NCBI RefSeq assembly: GCF_008801915.1 | Contig: NZ_VZOV01000003.1 | Span: 280,426 to 344,425 of the forward strand | DNA length: 64,000 nucleotides | Reading direction: 5' to 3' | DNA from: Cupriavidus gilardii | Lineage (GTDB): Bacteria; Pseudomonadota; Gammaproteobacteria; Burkholderiales; Burkholderiaceae | Shown here: piece after piece, positions 1 to 7,780 of the stretch | Layout: every line of letters begins with the position of its first letter | How positions within the stretch are numbered: the stretch's first letter is position 1 | Program-made: the position numbers and the translations under genes | The notes under the pieces: model-generated | Databases searched by the model: none | What the model saw: the letters and a program-made list of their open reading frames with translations, nothing else | What the model was told of the DNA's origin: nothing

Positions 1-64
1 GTGCCTGTGCCAGCGAGGCGCAGGCGGCCAGACCCAGGGCCAGGGCAATGTGTTTGCTTTGCAT
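1..64 (-). CDS. 5' end of a secreted protein, cut by the window edge
   Basis: Only the first 21 codons are present. They read MQSKHIALALGLAACASLAQA, a typical Sec signal peptide: two lysines or basic residues, a hydrophobic core, and an Ala-x-Ala type end (LAQA). The mature protein lies outside the window, so its function cannot be given. It is transcribed leftward, in the same direction as the next gene, with a gap of 112 bases that shows no clear terminator. The start at position 64 is the only ATG in frame that gives a signal peptide. Confidence 0.6.
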   Translation of the reverse strand, partial: MQSKHIALALGLAACASLAQA

Positions 65-176
65 GAGATCGTGTCTCCCGTCGTGAAGCCGGACGGAGAG
101 TGTCCGTCCAGAACTGAAAATGCCGGCCAGGGACCCGGTAGGGCCCGCCACGCCGGCGCGATGCATCGGCGGCCGG

Positions 177-818
177 TCAGCCGCCGAGCAGGCCACGCTT
201 CAGATCGCGATCGACCGGGCGTTCGCCCAGGAAGATACGCAGCACGGCCTGGTAGAAATCCTCGCCGGGGATCGGTTTGCCGCGCGGCGTGCCATTGACG
301 GCGATCACCGTGCCGCTGTCCGGCGTGTAGTCGAAGTCGATCACGTCGCCCTTGCGCGCGGTGCCGACCTGGTTCATCGCCTGCTCCAGCTGGTGCAGGC
401 GATCGGCGAACTTCTCCAGTTGCGCCTCGTTGTGGTTCTCGCGCATGCCTTCGTTCAGCGCCTTGACGAAGGTGCTCGATTCCACCTCGCGCAGCGGCCG
501 GATCTGCAGCCGCTTCGGACCCTTGGCGCCCAGCACCACGGCGGCGTTGCGCACCTTCTCCGGCAGATACAGCGCGGCCACATAGCCCTTGACGATGAAC
601 ACCGAACGCAGGCCGGCGCCGTTGAGCTGCAGTTCCTTGCCGCCGAGGCGGGTCGCCTCGTCCAGCCGCACGCCCTCGATCTCGATCGCGCTCGCCGCCA
701 CCGGCAGCGCGCCCGCCACGGCCACGCAGCAGATCGCCAGCCACTGACGCAGGCGGCGTGCGGTCCGTGCGGTCCGGTCCAGCGGAGCGCGGGCGGAAGG
801 GTGGCGGGGGGCAGGCAT
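177..818 (-). CDS. Chalcone-isomerase-like periplasmic protein
   Basis: A 213-residue protein with an N-terminal signal peptide (hydrophobic stretch about residues 26-44 ending AASA). The mature part matches the bacterial chalcone isomerase-like family (Chalcone_3 type): IEIEGVRL at the mature start, an alternating strand region with the motif GAGLRSVFIVKGYVAALYL, and a C-terminal region with GDVIDFDYTPDSGTVIAVNG and GEDFYQAVLRIFLG. The family is common in proteobacteria and has no established reaction; it is probably a ligand-binding fold rather than an isomerase. The frame is open to 914, but residues before the chosen Met are basic and lack family similarity, so Met at 818 is preferred over 833 or 914. 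Transcribed leftward. Confidence 0.8.
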   Translation of the reverse strand: MPAPRHPSARAPLDRTARTARRLRQWLAICCVAVAGALPVAASAIEIEGVRLDEATRLGGKELQLNGAGLRSVFIVKGYVAALYLPEKVRNAAVVLGAKGPKRLQIRPLREVESSTFVKALNEGMRENHNEAQLEKFADRLHQLEQAMNQVGTARKGDVIDFDYTPDSGTVIAVNGTPRGKPIPGEDFYQAVLRIFLGERPVDRDLKRGLLGG

Positions 819-1055
819 GGCGGGGCGGTACATCGAGGACGGAATGGGAAGCGGAATGAGATCGACGGAAATGCCGGAGCGTGCCATCTTCCGGGTTTTC
901 TGAAACAATACCAATCCGTATCTGCCCTAGGGCGCACTCCGGGCCGCCTCGGCGCGCCGCCGGAACGCGGTCCGCACGGGCTGCGGCCATCGTTGCTGCC
1001 ACCTTCCTGACATCCTTCGACGCGCCCCCCGCGTCCCGACAACAACAAGACGCCG

Positions 1056-1949
1056 ATGTCGCCTGCTCTGCTGATGGTGCCCGATTTCAGCCTGATCCTG
1101 ATCGGCTGGCTGCTGGTGCGCTATACCTCGTTCGATCGCGGCTTCTGGTCCGGCGTCGAACGGCTGGTCTACTTCGTGTTGTTTCCCGCGCTGCTGCTGC
1201 AGGCGACCAACAGCGCGGTATTCGATTTCTCGACCACCTCGGCGATGCTCGGGCTGGCGGTGCTGACCACGGTGTTCGGCATGGCCGCCGGCTACGCGGT
1301 CAAATGGGTGCTGCGGCCCAATCCGGTCGATTTCGCCTCCGGCCTGCAGACCGCGTTCCGCTTCAATTCGTATATCGCGCTGGCGCTGGCATCGCGGCTG
1401 GGCGGCAGCGAAGGGCTGGCGATGATGGCGGTGATCGTCGGCTGCGTGGTGCCGATGTGCAATGTGGCCGCGGTGTGGGCACTGGCGCGGCACGGCGAGG
1501 CGCGGCTGTGGCGCGAGCTGGCGCGCAATCCGCTGATCCTGGCCACCGCCGGCGGGCTGATCACCAATCTGATCGGGCTGCATCCGCCCGAGGTCCTCGG
1601 CATGACGCTGGCCCGGCTGGGCTCGGCCTCGACGGCGCTCGGCCTGATGACGGTCGGCGCGGGCCTGCAGATGCGCGGCGCGGTCGGTACGGTCGGGCCG
1701 GTAGCCTGGTGGACCGGCGTCAAGCTGCTGGCGATGCCGGCCTTCGCCTGGGCCGTCGGCCGGCATCTGCCGCTGTCGCCGCTGCAATTGCAGATCGCGG
1801 TGCTCTATGCCGCGATGCCGACCGCATCGAGCGCCTATATCCTCGCGGTCCGCATGGGCGGCAACGGGCCGATGGTGGCCGCGGCGATTTCCGCGATGAC
1901 GGTGTCGGCGATCTTTACCGCGCCGTTGTGGTTGGCGCTGGTCAGCTAG
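1056..1949 (+). CDS. AEC-family (auxin efflux carrier-like) transporter
   Basis: A 297-residue, strongly hydrophobic protein with about ten predicted membrane segments in the two-times-five arrangement of the AEC superfamily, whose bacterial members include malonate carriers such as MdcF and YfdV-like proteins. Family-like features are the polar-hydrophobic N-terminal segment with GWLLVRYTSFD, the FRFNSYIALALA segment near residue 105, and the last repeat with YAAMPTASSAYILAVRMGG near residue 250, where AEC proteins carry a conserved small-residue and polar break. It acts in the inner membrane and probably moves a carboxylate; the substrate cannot be read from sequence. It is convergent with queG, with a short GC-rich repeat between the stops. 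Confidence 0.85.
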   Translation: MSPALLMVPDFSLILIGWLLVRYTSFDRGFWSGVERLVYFVLFPALLLQATNSAVFDFSTTSAMLGLAVLTTVFGMAAGYAVKWVLRPNPVDFASGLQTAFRFNSYIALALASRLGGSEGLAMMAVIVGCVVPMCNVAAVWALARHGEARLWRELARNPLILATAGGLITNLIGLHPPEVLGMTLARLGSASTALGLMTVGAGLQMRGAVGTVGPVAWWTGVKLLAMPAFAWAVGRHLPLSPLQLQIAVLYAAMPTASSAYILAVRMGGNGPMVAAAISAMTVSAIFTAPLWLALVS

Positions 1950-2003
1950 GCGGCTGCAGGCGAGGCTGCTACCCCGACCGCGGCTGCGGCTGCCACCGGG
2001 GCG

Positions 2004-2060
2004 GCGGCCGTGGCCGCTGCTACCGCGGCCGTGGCTGCGGCGACTGCGGCCGCTGCGCGA
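2004..2060. repeat. 21-bp GC-rich tandem repeat at the 3' end of queG
   Basis: Units beginning GCGGCCG at 2004, 2025 and 2046 are exactly 21 bases apart and differ at a few positions. The array spans the queG stop (2020-2022) and the first C-terminal codons on the minus strand, and it lies in the gap between the convergent AEC gene and queG. Because 21 is a multiple of three, copy-number changes would keep the queG frame but change its tail. Confidence 0.6.
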
Positions 2061-3228
2061 GCGCCCAGGCGACGTGCTCGCGCACCAGCGCCGACGGATG
2101 TTCGGCGCGCGCCAGCAGGGCCGCGCGAATGCGCTCGGCCTGCGCCGGCGCGCCGGCTCCGCGCAGCGCATTGCCCAGCCCCACGGCCAGATTGCGCAGC
2201 CAGCGCTCGTGGCCGATGCGCCGGATCGGACTGCCTTCGAGGCGCCGATTGAATTCTTCCTCGCTCCAGCCGAACAGCTCCACCATGTCGGGCGCGTCGA
2301 AGCCGTTGCGCACGGCGAAGTCGGGCAGCGTCGCACGGTGCGCGAACTTGTTCCACGGGCAGGCCAGTTGGCAGTCGTCGCAGCCATAGACCCGATTGCC
2401 CATCGGCGCGCGCAACTCCTCGGGAATCGCGCCCTTGTGCTCGATGGTGAGGTAGGAGATGCAGCGGCGCGCATCGAGCCGGTACGGGCCGACGATGGCC
2501 TGGGTCGGGCAGATGTCGATGCAGCGGCGGCACTGGCCGCAATGCGCGGAGGCGGGCGGGTCGACCGGCAGCGGCAGATCGACCAGGATCTCGCCGAGGA
2601 AGAACATCGAGCCGCCGTCGCGGTCCAGCAGCAGCGTGTGTTTGCCGCGCCAGCCCAGGCCGCCCTGGCCGGCCAGCGCGACTTCCATCACCGGTGCCGA
2701 GTCGGTGAAGACGCGATAGCCGAACGGGCCGATCGCGCCCTCGATGCGGCCGGCCAGCTGCTGCAGGCGCGTGCGCAGCACCTTGTGATAGTCGCGGCCG
2801 CGGGCGTACAGCGAGATCGTGGCCGCGGTGCCGCCGGCCTCGACCTGCGCCAGCCGCGCGAACTCGCGCGCGCGCCAGTCGCCGCCATCATCGTCGTCTT
2901 CGGCATCGGTGGAAGCGGGCAGATAAGGCATGCGCGCGACGATCGCGCGCACCGTGCCGGGCACCAGTTCGGCCGGCCGCGCGCGCTTGAGCCCATGGTT
3001 CGCCATATAATCCATGTCGCCATGGCAACCCTGCGCCAGCCATTCGAGCAGACCAGCTTCGGCATGGCTCAGGTCCACGTCGGCGACGCGCACGTCGTCG
3101 AAGCCGAGCGCCGCGCCCCAGGCGCGAATCTGCGCGACCAGCGCATGCGGATCCGCGCCGGTGGCGTGCTGCGCCGCTGGCGTCCCGCTGAGAACGGCGT
3201 CAGGCGCCTGTGCTGCTCGGTCGATCAT
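2020..3228 (-). CDS. queG: Epoxyqueuosine reductase QueG
   Basis: A 402-residue cytoplasmic iron-sulfur, cobalamin-dependent enzyme that reduces epoxyqueuosine to queuosine in tRNA, the last step of queuosine synthesis. The N-terminal part carries the family's YARGRDYHK (about 141-149) and TDSAPVME (about 175-182, with the catalytic Asp). Two [4Fe-4S] clusters are predicted from C230, C233, C236, C240 and from C256, C283, C286, C290 (CGQCRRCIDICP and CDDCQLACPW). The C-terminal 100 residues look like the HEAT-like repeats of the family. The start at 3228 is chosen because the family begins just before the LVAQIRAWGAALGF helix. Only 16 bases separate this start from that of tsaE, which is read the other way. 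Confidence 0.95.
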   Translation of the reverse strand: MIDRAAQAPDAVLSGTPAAQHATGADPHALVAQIRAWGAALGFDDVRVADVDLSHAEAGLLEWLAQGCHGDMDYMANHGLKRARPAELVPGTVRAIVARMPYLPASTDAEDDDDGGDWRAREFARLAQVEAGGTAATISLYARGRDYHKVLRTRLQQLAGRIEGAIGPFGYRVFTDSAPVMEVALAGQGGLGWRGKHTLLLDRDGGSMFFLGEILVDLPLPVDPPASAHCGQCRRCIDICPTQAIVGPYRLDARRCISYLTIEHKGAIPEELRAPMGNRVYGCDDCQLACPWNKFAHRATLPDFAVRNGFDAPDMVELFGWSEEEFNRRLEGSPIRRIGHERWLRNLAVGLGNALRGAGAPAQAERIRAALLARAEHPSALVREHVAWALAQRPQSPQPRPR

Positions 3229-3244
3229 CCCTGAATTGTACGCA

Positions 3245-3757
3245 ATGCCCCTGCTCGAAGAACGCACCGTGATCCTGCCCGACGAAGCGGCCACCGGCCG
3301 CCTCGGCGCGGCGCTGGCCGGCGCGGTGCGCGCCTTGCCGCCGCAGACGGTGCACGTCCAGCTGTCGGGCGATCTCGGCGCGGGCAAGACCACGCTGTCG
3401 CGCGCGGTGCTGCGCGCGCTCGGCCATGCGGGCAAGGTCCGCAGCCCGACCTACACGCTGTGCGAGCCGTACCAGGTCGCGCGCGCCGACGGTTCGCCGC
3501 TGACCGTCTATCACTTCGATCTCTATCGTTTCGCCGATCCCGAGGAGTGGCTCGACGCGGGATTTCGCGACTGTTTTGCCGAGCCGGCCTTCAATCTGGT
3601 CGAGTGGCCGGAGAAGGCCGCCGCGCTGCTTGGGGAACCCGACCTGCACCTGTTGCTCCAATCGGACACCTCGCCCAGCGATGAGGCCGCCGATCGGCGA
3701 GTCGCGATCCTGCGGGCCTATACTCCAACCGGACTTCTCCTGCTGCACGCATGCTGA
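3245..3757 (+). CDS. tsaE: tRNA threonylcarbamoyladenosine ATPase TsaE
   Basis: A 170-residue P-loop protein of the TsaE (YjeE) family, an essential partner of TsaB and TsaD in making the t6A modification of ANN-decoding tRNAs. The Walker A motif GDLGAGKTT is at residues 42-50, followed by the family motif SPTYTL near 67 and YHFDLYRFADPEEW near 90. The ATG at 3245 gives the usual short leader before the first strand; longer starts would run into queG. The gene overlaps amiC by seven bases (3751-3757), an arrangement known from many proteobacteria, so the two are probably cotranscribed and translationally coupled. Confidence 0.95.
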   Translation: MPLLEERTVILPDEAATGRLGAALAGAVRALPPQTVHVQLSGDLGAGKTTLSRAVLRALGHAGKVRSPTYTLCEPYQVARADGSPLTVYHFDLYRFADPEEWLDAGFRDCFAEPAFNLVEWPEKAAALLGEPDLHLLLQSDTSPSDEAADRRVAILRAYTPTGLLLLHAC

Positions 3758-5271
3758 TCAAGCGCCTCGCCACCGACCGTCCCGATGAACTGCTGCTCGC
3801 CCGCCGCAAATGGCTGGCGCAATGCCTGAAAGCCGGCGCCGGAACGGTCGTGCTGACGCTCGCGGGTCCGCAGATCGCGGCCGGCGCCGGCATCGTCGCG
3901 GTACGGGTCTGGCCGGCCGAGGACTATACGCGCGTGACGATCGAATCGGACGAGCGACTCGCCGCGGTCCACACGATGGTGCGCAATCCCGATCGGCTGG
4001 TGGTCGATATCGATGGCCTGGACCTGTCGCCGACGCTGCGCGAGCTGGTCGCCAAGATCACGCCCAACGATCCGTATATCCAGTCCGTCCGCGTGGGCCA
4101 GAACCGGCCGCGCGTGGTCCGGCTGGTGTTCGACCTGAAGGAAGACATCTCGCCGCAGGTGTTCACGCTGGGGCCGATCGGCCAGTACCGCAACCGGCTG
4201 GTGTTCGATCTGTACCCCGTCAATCCGCCCGATCCCTTGTGGAAGCTGGTGCGCGAGACCGAGGACAAGCAGCGCCGCTTCGCCTCGACGCCGGCCACCG
4301 ACAGCGCCGACAGCGTGGCCGGCGCGCCGCCGAGCAGCGAAGAGGACGCGATCGCCGCGCTGGTGCGCCAGTTCGAAGACCAGGCGAAGACGCCGGCCAC
4401 GCCGCCGCTGCCCGCCAATCCGCCGGTCGCCGCCACCAGACCGAAGCCGCCCGCCGGCTCGCCGGCGACCCAGCCGCCGCAGCCTCAGGCGCCGCTCGCA
4501 CAGGACAAGCCGGGCAAGAACGATCCGGCCGACGATCCCGCGCCGTCGCGCTTCAAGATGCGCCGGCTGCTGACGGTCGCGATCGATCCCGGCCATGGCG
4601 GCGAGGACCCGGGCGCGATCGGCGCCGCCGGCTCGCGCGAGAAGGACGTGGTGCTGCAGATCGCCAAGCGCCTGCGCGCCAAGATCGATGCGCAGCCCAA
4701 TATGCGGGCGATGATGACGCGCGACGCCGACTTCTTCGTGCCGCTGAACGTGCGCGTGCAGAAGGCGCGCCGCGTCAAGGCCGACCTGTTCGTGTCGATC
4801 CACGCGGACGCCTTCGTCAAGCCGGAGGCGCGCGGCGCCTCGGTGTTCGCGCTGTCCGAGCGCGGCGCGTCGAGCTCGGCCGCGCGCTGGCTGGCCAACA
4901 AGGAGAACGCGGCCGACCTGATCGGCGGCGCCAACATGAACAACAAGGACGCGCAGGTCGCGCGCGTGCTGCTGGATCTGTCGACCACCGCGCAGATCAA
5001 CGACAGCCTGCGCGTCGGCAAGGCGGTGCTGTCCGAGATCGGCGGCATGCATCAGCTGCACAAGGCCCATGTCGAGCAGGCGGGCTTCGCCGTGCTGAAG
5101 GCGCCCGACATCCCGTCGATCCTGATCGAGACCGCCTTCATCAGCAACCCGGAAGAAGAGCGCAAGCTCAACGACGAGGCCCACCAGGAGCAGCTGGCCA
5201 ACGCGATCCTGCGCGGCATCCGCGGCTACTTCGCGCGCAATCCGCCGCTGTCGCGCAGCCCGTCGGTGTAA
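3751..5271 (+). CDS. amiC: N-acetylmuramoyl-L-alanine amidase, AmiC type
   Basis: A 506-residue secreted zinc amidase that cuts septal peptidoglycan to separate daughter cells. The leader has ARRKWLAQ at 17-24 followed by a mild hydrophobic core, which looks like a Tat signal, as in known AmiC proteins. An AMIN domain (about 48-150) should target the enzyme to the septum. A Pro/Ala-rich linker (about 190-265) leads to an Amidase_3 domain: VAIDPGHGGEDPG near 275-287 (zinc His), a Glu in SREKDVV near 297, SIHADAF near 349-355 (second His) and the catalytic Glu in LIETAFISN near 460. Overlaps tsaE upstream and ends before a strong hairpin terminator. Confidence 0.93.
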   Translation: MLIKRLATDRPDELLLARRKWLAQCLKAGAGTVVLTLAGPQIAAGAGIVAVRVWPAEDYTRVTIESDERLAAVHTMVRNPDRLVVDIDGLDLSPTLRELVAKITPNDPYIQSVRVGQNRPRVVRLVFDLKEDISPQVFTLGPIGQYRNRLVFDLYPVNPPDPLWKLVRETEDKQRRFASTPATDSADSVAGAPPSSEEDAIAALVRQFEDQAKTPATPPLPANPPVAATRPKPPAGSPATQPPQPQAPLAQDKPGKNDPADDPAPSRFKMRRLLTVAIDPGHGGEDPGAIGAAGSREKDVVLQIAKRLRAKIDAQPNMRAMMTRDADFFVPLNVRVQKARRVKADLFVSIHADAFVKPEARGASVFALSERGASSSAARWLANKENAADLIGGANMNNKDAQVARVLLDLSTTAQINDSLRVGKAVLSEIGGMHQLHKAHVEQAGFAVLKAPDIPSILIETAFISNPEEERKLNDEAHQEQLANAILRGIRGYFARNPPLSRSPSV

Positions 5272-5304
5272 GGGCGCCTCGCCATCGACGTCACGATCCA
5301 AAGA

Positions 5305-5334
5305 AAAGGCCGGCAAATCGCCGGCCTTTCTTGT
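5305..5334 (+). terminator. Intrinsic terminator of tsaE-amiC
   Basis: A perfect 10-bp stem, AAAGGCCGGC (5305-5314) with GCCGGCCTTT (5320-5329), loop AAATC, followed by CTTGTT. It lies 33 bases after the amiC stop. The A-rich left flank also makes it a plausible terminator for the convergent symporter gene on the minus strand. Confidence 0.85.
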
Positions 5335-5339
5335 TCGAT

Positions 5340-5443
5340 GGCAACGCTTGTCGTCCTTGCGAAGGCGGGAACCCCGGTGGCTTGTCGGGACGCCGGCGTC
5401 CCGCTTGCGCGGGAACGGCACCAGGCGGTGCCGACGTTCCCGG
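5340..5443. repeat. Dispersed palindromic repeat, family 1 (degenerate copy)
   Basis: Contains GCGAAGGCGGGAACCCCGG and, about 40 bases on, the inverted partner GCGTCCCGCTTGCGCGGGAA. Related copies lie at 20395-20480, 24905-24985 and 47145-47225. This copy sits between the convergent amiC and symporter genes. Such elements resemble the REP-like repeats common in Burkholderiales intergenic regions. Confidence 0.6.
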
Positions 5444-6463
5444 TCAGGCCCGCGCGACCGCGCCTTCGATCTGCTCGCGGTTGGCGTAGCGCGAGGCCAT
5501 CACCGAGCAGACGATAAGCTGCAGCTGGTGGTAGACCATCAGCGGCAGCACCAGCAGGCCCAGCGCCGGATGGCCGGCGAACAGGATCTTGGCCATCGGG
5601 ATGCCGTTGGCCAGGCTCTTCTTCGAGCCGCAGAACACCGCGGTGATCTCGTCCTCGATCGCGAAACCCAGCCGCCGTGCGACGAAGGTCGTGGTGGCCA
5701 GGATCGCGAACAGCAGCACCGCCGCCAGCGCCATCACCGAGGCGATGGTCTGCCAGCTGTACTGGTGCCACAGGCCTTCGGCGGTGGCGTCGCAGAACGA
5801 CGAATAGACGATCAGCACGATCACGCCGCGGTCGATCTTGCTGGTGATGGCCTTGTGCCGGCCCAGCCAGGCGCCGATCACCGGACGCGCCAGCTGGCCC
5901 AGCGCGAACGGCAGCAGCAGTTGCAGCGCCACGCCGGTCAGCGCCTTGCCCAGCGGCATCGATGCGCCGCTGGCGCTGATCACCAGGCCCATCAGCAGCG
6001 GGGTCAGCGCCATGCCGATCAGTCCGGAGATGGTCGCGTTGAAGATCGCGCCGGGCACGTTGCCGCGCGCCATCGAGGTCATCGCCACCGACGACGAGAC
6101 CGTCGACGGCAGCGCGCACAGGAAGAACACGCCAAGCAGCAGGTCGGCCGGCAGCTGGTCGTGCAACGCGAACATCAGCGCCGCGCCGATCAGCGGGAAC
6201 ACGACATAGGTGAAGACCTGCACGAAGGTATGCAGGCGCCAGTGCTTCGCACCGGCGACCAGCTTGTCGCGCGACAGCGCGGCACCGTGCAGGAAGAACA
6301 CCAGCGCGACGCCGAGGCTGGTCACCAGCCCGAGATGCAGGGGACCGTCGCCGGTGCCGAGTTCCGGCGCGGCCAGCGCCACAGCGATCGCGGCCAGCAT
6401 GATCAGCACGAAGCCGTCGATCAGATCGTAGAGTTTCTTGAAGGGATTCAGCAGGAAGGACAT
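5444..6463 (-). CDS. SBF-like bile acid:sodium symporter family protein (YfeH-like)
   Basis: A 339-residue inner-membrane protein with about nine or ten membrane segments, matching the SBF-like branch of the bile acid/sodium symporter superfamily, to which E. coli YfeH belongs. Family-like segments include FFLHGAALSRDKLVAG near residue 60, the LPSTVSSSVAMTSMARGN loop near 120-140 with a Pro/Ser-rich break typical of the crossing helices, and CGSKKSLANGIPMAKILF near 275. The substrate is unknown; related proteins move organic anions with sodium. It is divergent from the LysR gene at 6627, which probably controls it. The ATG at 6463 places a short basic and hydrophobic N-terminus before the first helix. 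Confidence 0.85.
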   Translation of the reverse strand: MSFLLNPFKKLYDLIDGFVLIMLAAIAVALAAPELGTGDGPLHLGLVTSLGVALVFFLHGAALSRDKLVAGAKHWRLHTFVQVFTYVVFPLIGAALMFALHDQLPADLLLGVFFLCALPSTVSSSVAMTSMARGNVPGAIFNATISGLIGMALTPLLMGLVISASGASMPLGKALTGVALQLLLPFALGQLARPVIGAWLGRHKAITSKIDRGVIVLIVYSSFCDATAEGLWHQYSWQTIASVMALAAVLLFAILATTTFVARRLGFAIEDEITAVFCGSKKSLANGIPMAKILFAGHPALGLLVLPLMVYHQLQLIVCSVMASRYANREQIEGAVARA

Positions 6464-6550
6464 GACTGCGTGGACTGAAGCGCACCGGAGCGGCGCGCCG
6501 GGACGGATGGGTTAAAAAGAAAAGGAATAGCCAGAAACCGGTGGAATCAG

Positions 6551-6626
6551 GGTTAACGCTGGTATTGGACGACAGTCCTGTCTAGAATGCAAATTCATTT
6601 GTCGTATTCATTGATATGGTTAACGC
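6551..6626. promoter_or_regulatory. Divergent control region with a repeated GGTTAACGC motif
   Basis: The 163-base gap between the symporter and the LysR gene holds two identical copies of GGTTAACGC, at 6551-6559 and 6618-6626; the second ends directly before the LysR start codon. LysR proteins normally bind such divergent gaps and repress themselves. Whether these two copies are the binding sites is inference. Confidence 0.35.
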
Positions 6627-7520
6627 ATGAATTACACGTTGCGGCAGTTGCGGGTCTTCCTGGCGGTGGCCTCGCACGGCAGTTTCAGCCGCGCCGCCGA
6701 CGCGGTCGGACTGACCCAGCCGGCGGTCAGCCGGGGCGTGGCCGAGCTGGAGGAGGCGCTCGGCTTGCGGCTGCTGGACCGCACCACGCGCGAGGTGGTG
6801 CTGACCGATGCCGGCCAGGCGCTGGTGCCCGCGCTGGAACGGCTGCTCGGCCAGCTCGACGACACGCTGGAGGAGACGCGGCAGCTGGGCGAGCGCTACC
6901 GCGGCAGGGTGGTGATCGCCAGCGCCCCGACGATCTCGGCGCGGCTGATGCCGCTCTATGTGGCCGCCTGCGCCCGGCAATATCCGGAGGTCCGGCTGTC
7001 GGTGCGCGACAACGTGCAGGCGGACGGGCTCGAGCAGATCCGTGCCGGCGCGGTCGATTTCGGCGTGCTGATCGACCCGCTGGCCAGCGAAGGGCTGGAA
7101 ACCGTGCCGCTGGGCACCGATCCGTTCTGCTTTGTCTGCCGCGACGACGATCCGTTGGCAAAACGCGACACGGTGTCGTGGTCCGCGCTCGATGGCGTAC
7201 CGCTGGTGCTGCTGGATTTCGCCTCCGGCAGCCGCCCGCTGATCGATCGCGTGTTCGCGATGCATGGCGTGACGCCGCGCGTCGTGCAGGAGCTGGGCCA
7301 CTCGGCCAGCGTCTTCGGCATGGTGCAGGCCGGCATCGGCGCGTCGGTGCTGCCGTCGTTCTCGCTGCCGCTGCCGGCCGCGTCGAATCTGGTCTGGCGC
7401 CCGCTGGTGCCGCAGGAGCAGCGGCGCATCGTGATGGTCCGCCGCGAGGACCGCTCGCTGTCACCGGCGGCGGCGGCGGTGTGGGAGATGGTCAGGACGA
7501 TGCCGATTCCGGCGGCTTGA
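6627..7520 (+). CDS. LysR-family transcriptional regulator
   Basis: A 297-residue LysR-type regulator. The winged helix-turn-helix is at residues 1-60 (LRQLRVFLAVASHGSFSRAA, then LTQPAVSRGVAELEEALG), followed by a linker helix and a two-lobed effector-binding domain from about 90 (VVIASAPTISARLMPLYVA). It is divergent from the SBF-like symporter gene, a classic layout in which the regulator senses a transported compound or its product. Its 3' end runs into a stretch of CTCTCCC-type repeats. The ATG at 6627 gives the standard LysR N-terminus, MNYTLRQLRVFL. Confidence 0.92.
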   Translation: MNYTLRQLRVFLAVASHGSFSRAADAVGLTQPAVSRGVAELEEALGLRLLDRTTREVVLTDAGQALVPALERLLGQLDDTLEETRQLGERYRGRVVIASAPTISARLMPLYVAACARQYPEVRLSVRDNVQADGLEQIRAGAVDFGVLIDPLASEGLETVPLGTDPFCFVCRDDDPLAKRDTVSWSALDGVPLVLLDFASGSRPLIDRVFAMHGVTPRVVQELGHSASVFGMVQAGIGASVLPSFSLPLPAASNLVWRPLVPQEQRRIVMVRREDRSLSPAAAAVWEMVRTMPIPAA

Positions 7521-7544
7521 GGTTTGCTGGCGGGCGGCGGGAAA

Positions 7545-7740
7545 CCACCCCTCTCCCCCGAGGGGGAGAGGGAGAACACAATCGGGGACGGCTGGCGGCG
7601 CTGGTTTTCTCCCCTCTCCCGCGTGCGCGATGTACAGAAGGGAGGGAGAACACAATCGGGGACGGCTGGCGACGCCGGTTTTCGCCCCTCTCCCGCTTGC
7701 GGGAGAGGGGCGGGGGAGAGGGCAGCGGCGGCCGTCATGC
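7545..7740. repeat. CTCTCCC-type palindromic repeats, family 2, with a 74-bp tandem duplication
   Basis: This gap between a LysR gene and the convergent ggt gene holds CCCCTCTCCC/GGGAGAGGGG inverted repeats. A unit beginning GGAGAACACAATCGGGGACG occurs at 7571 and again at 7645, exactly 74 bases later, with a few differences. A relative (GGAGAACGCAATCG) occurs near 16069, and further copies near 40600-40820. The hairpins may end transcription of both neighbours. No gene is seen here. Confidence 0.7.
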
Positions 7741-7780
7741 CACCGCCGCCGCCATCGCCCTCAATCCTCCTCAATCCCCC

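Noticed and set aside
7545..7740. CRISPR array
   Set aside because: The repeats are 74 bases apart with similar spacers, only two copies, and there are no cas genes.
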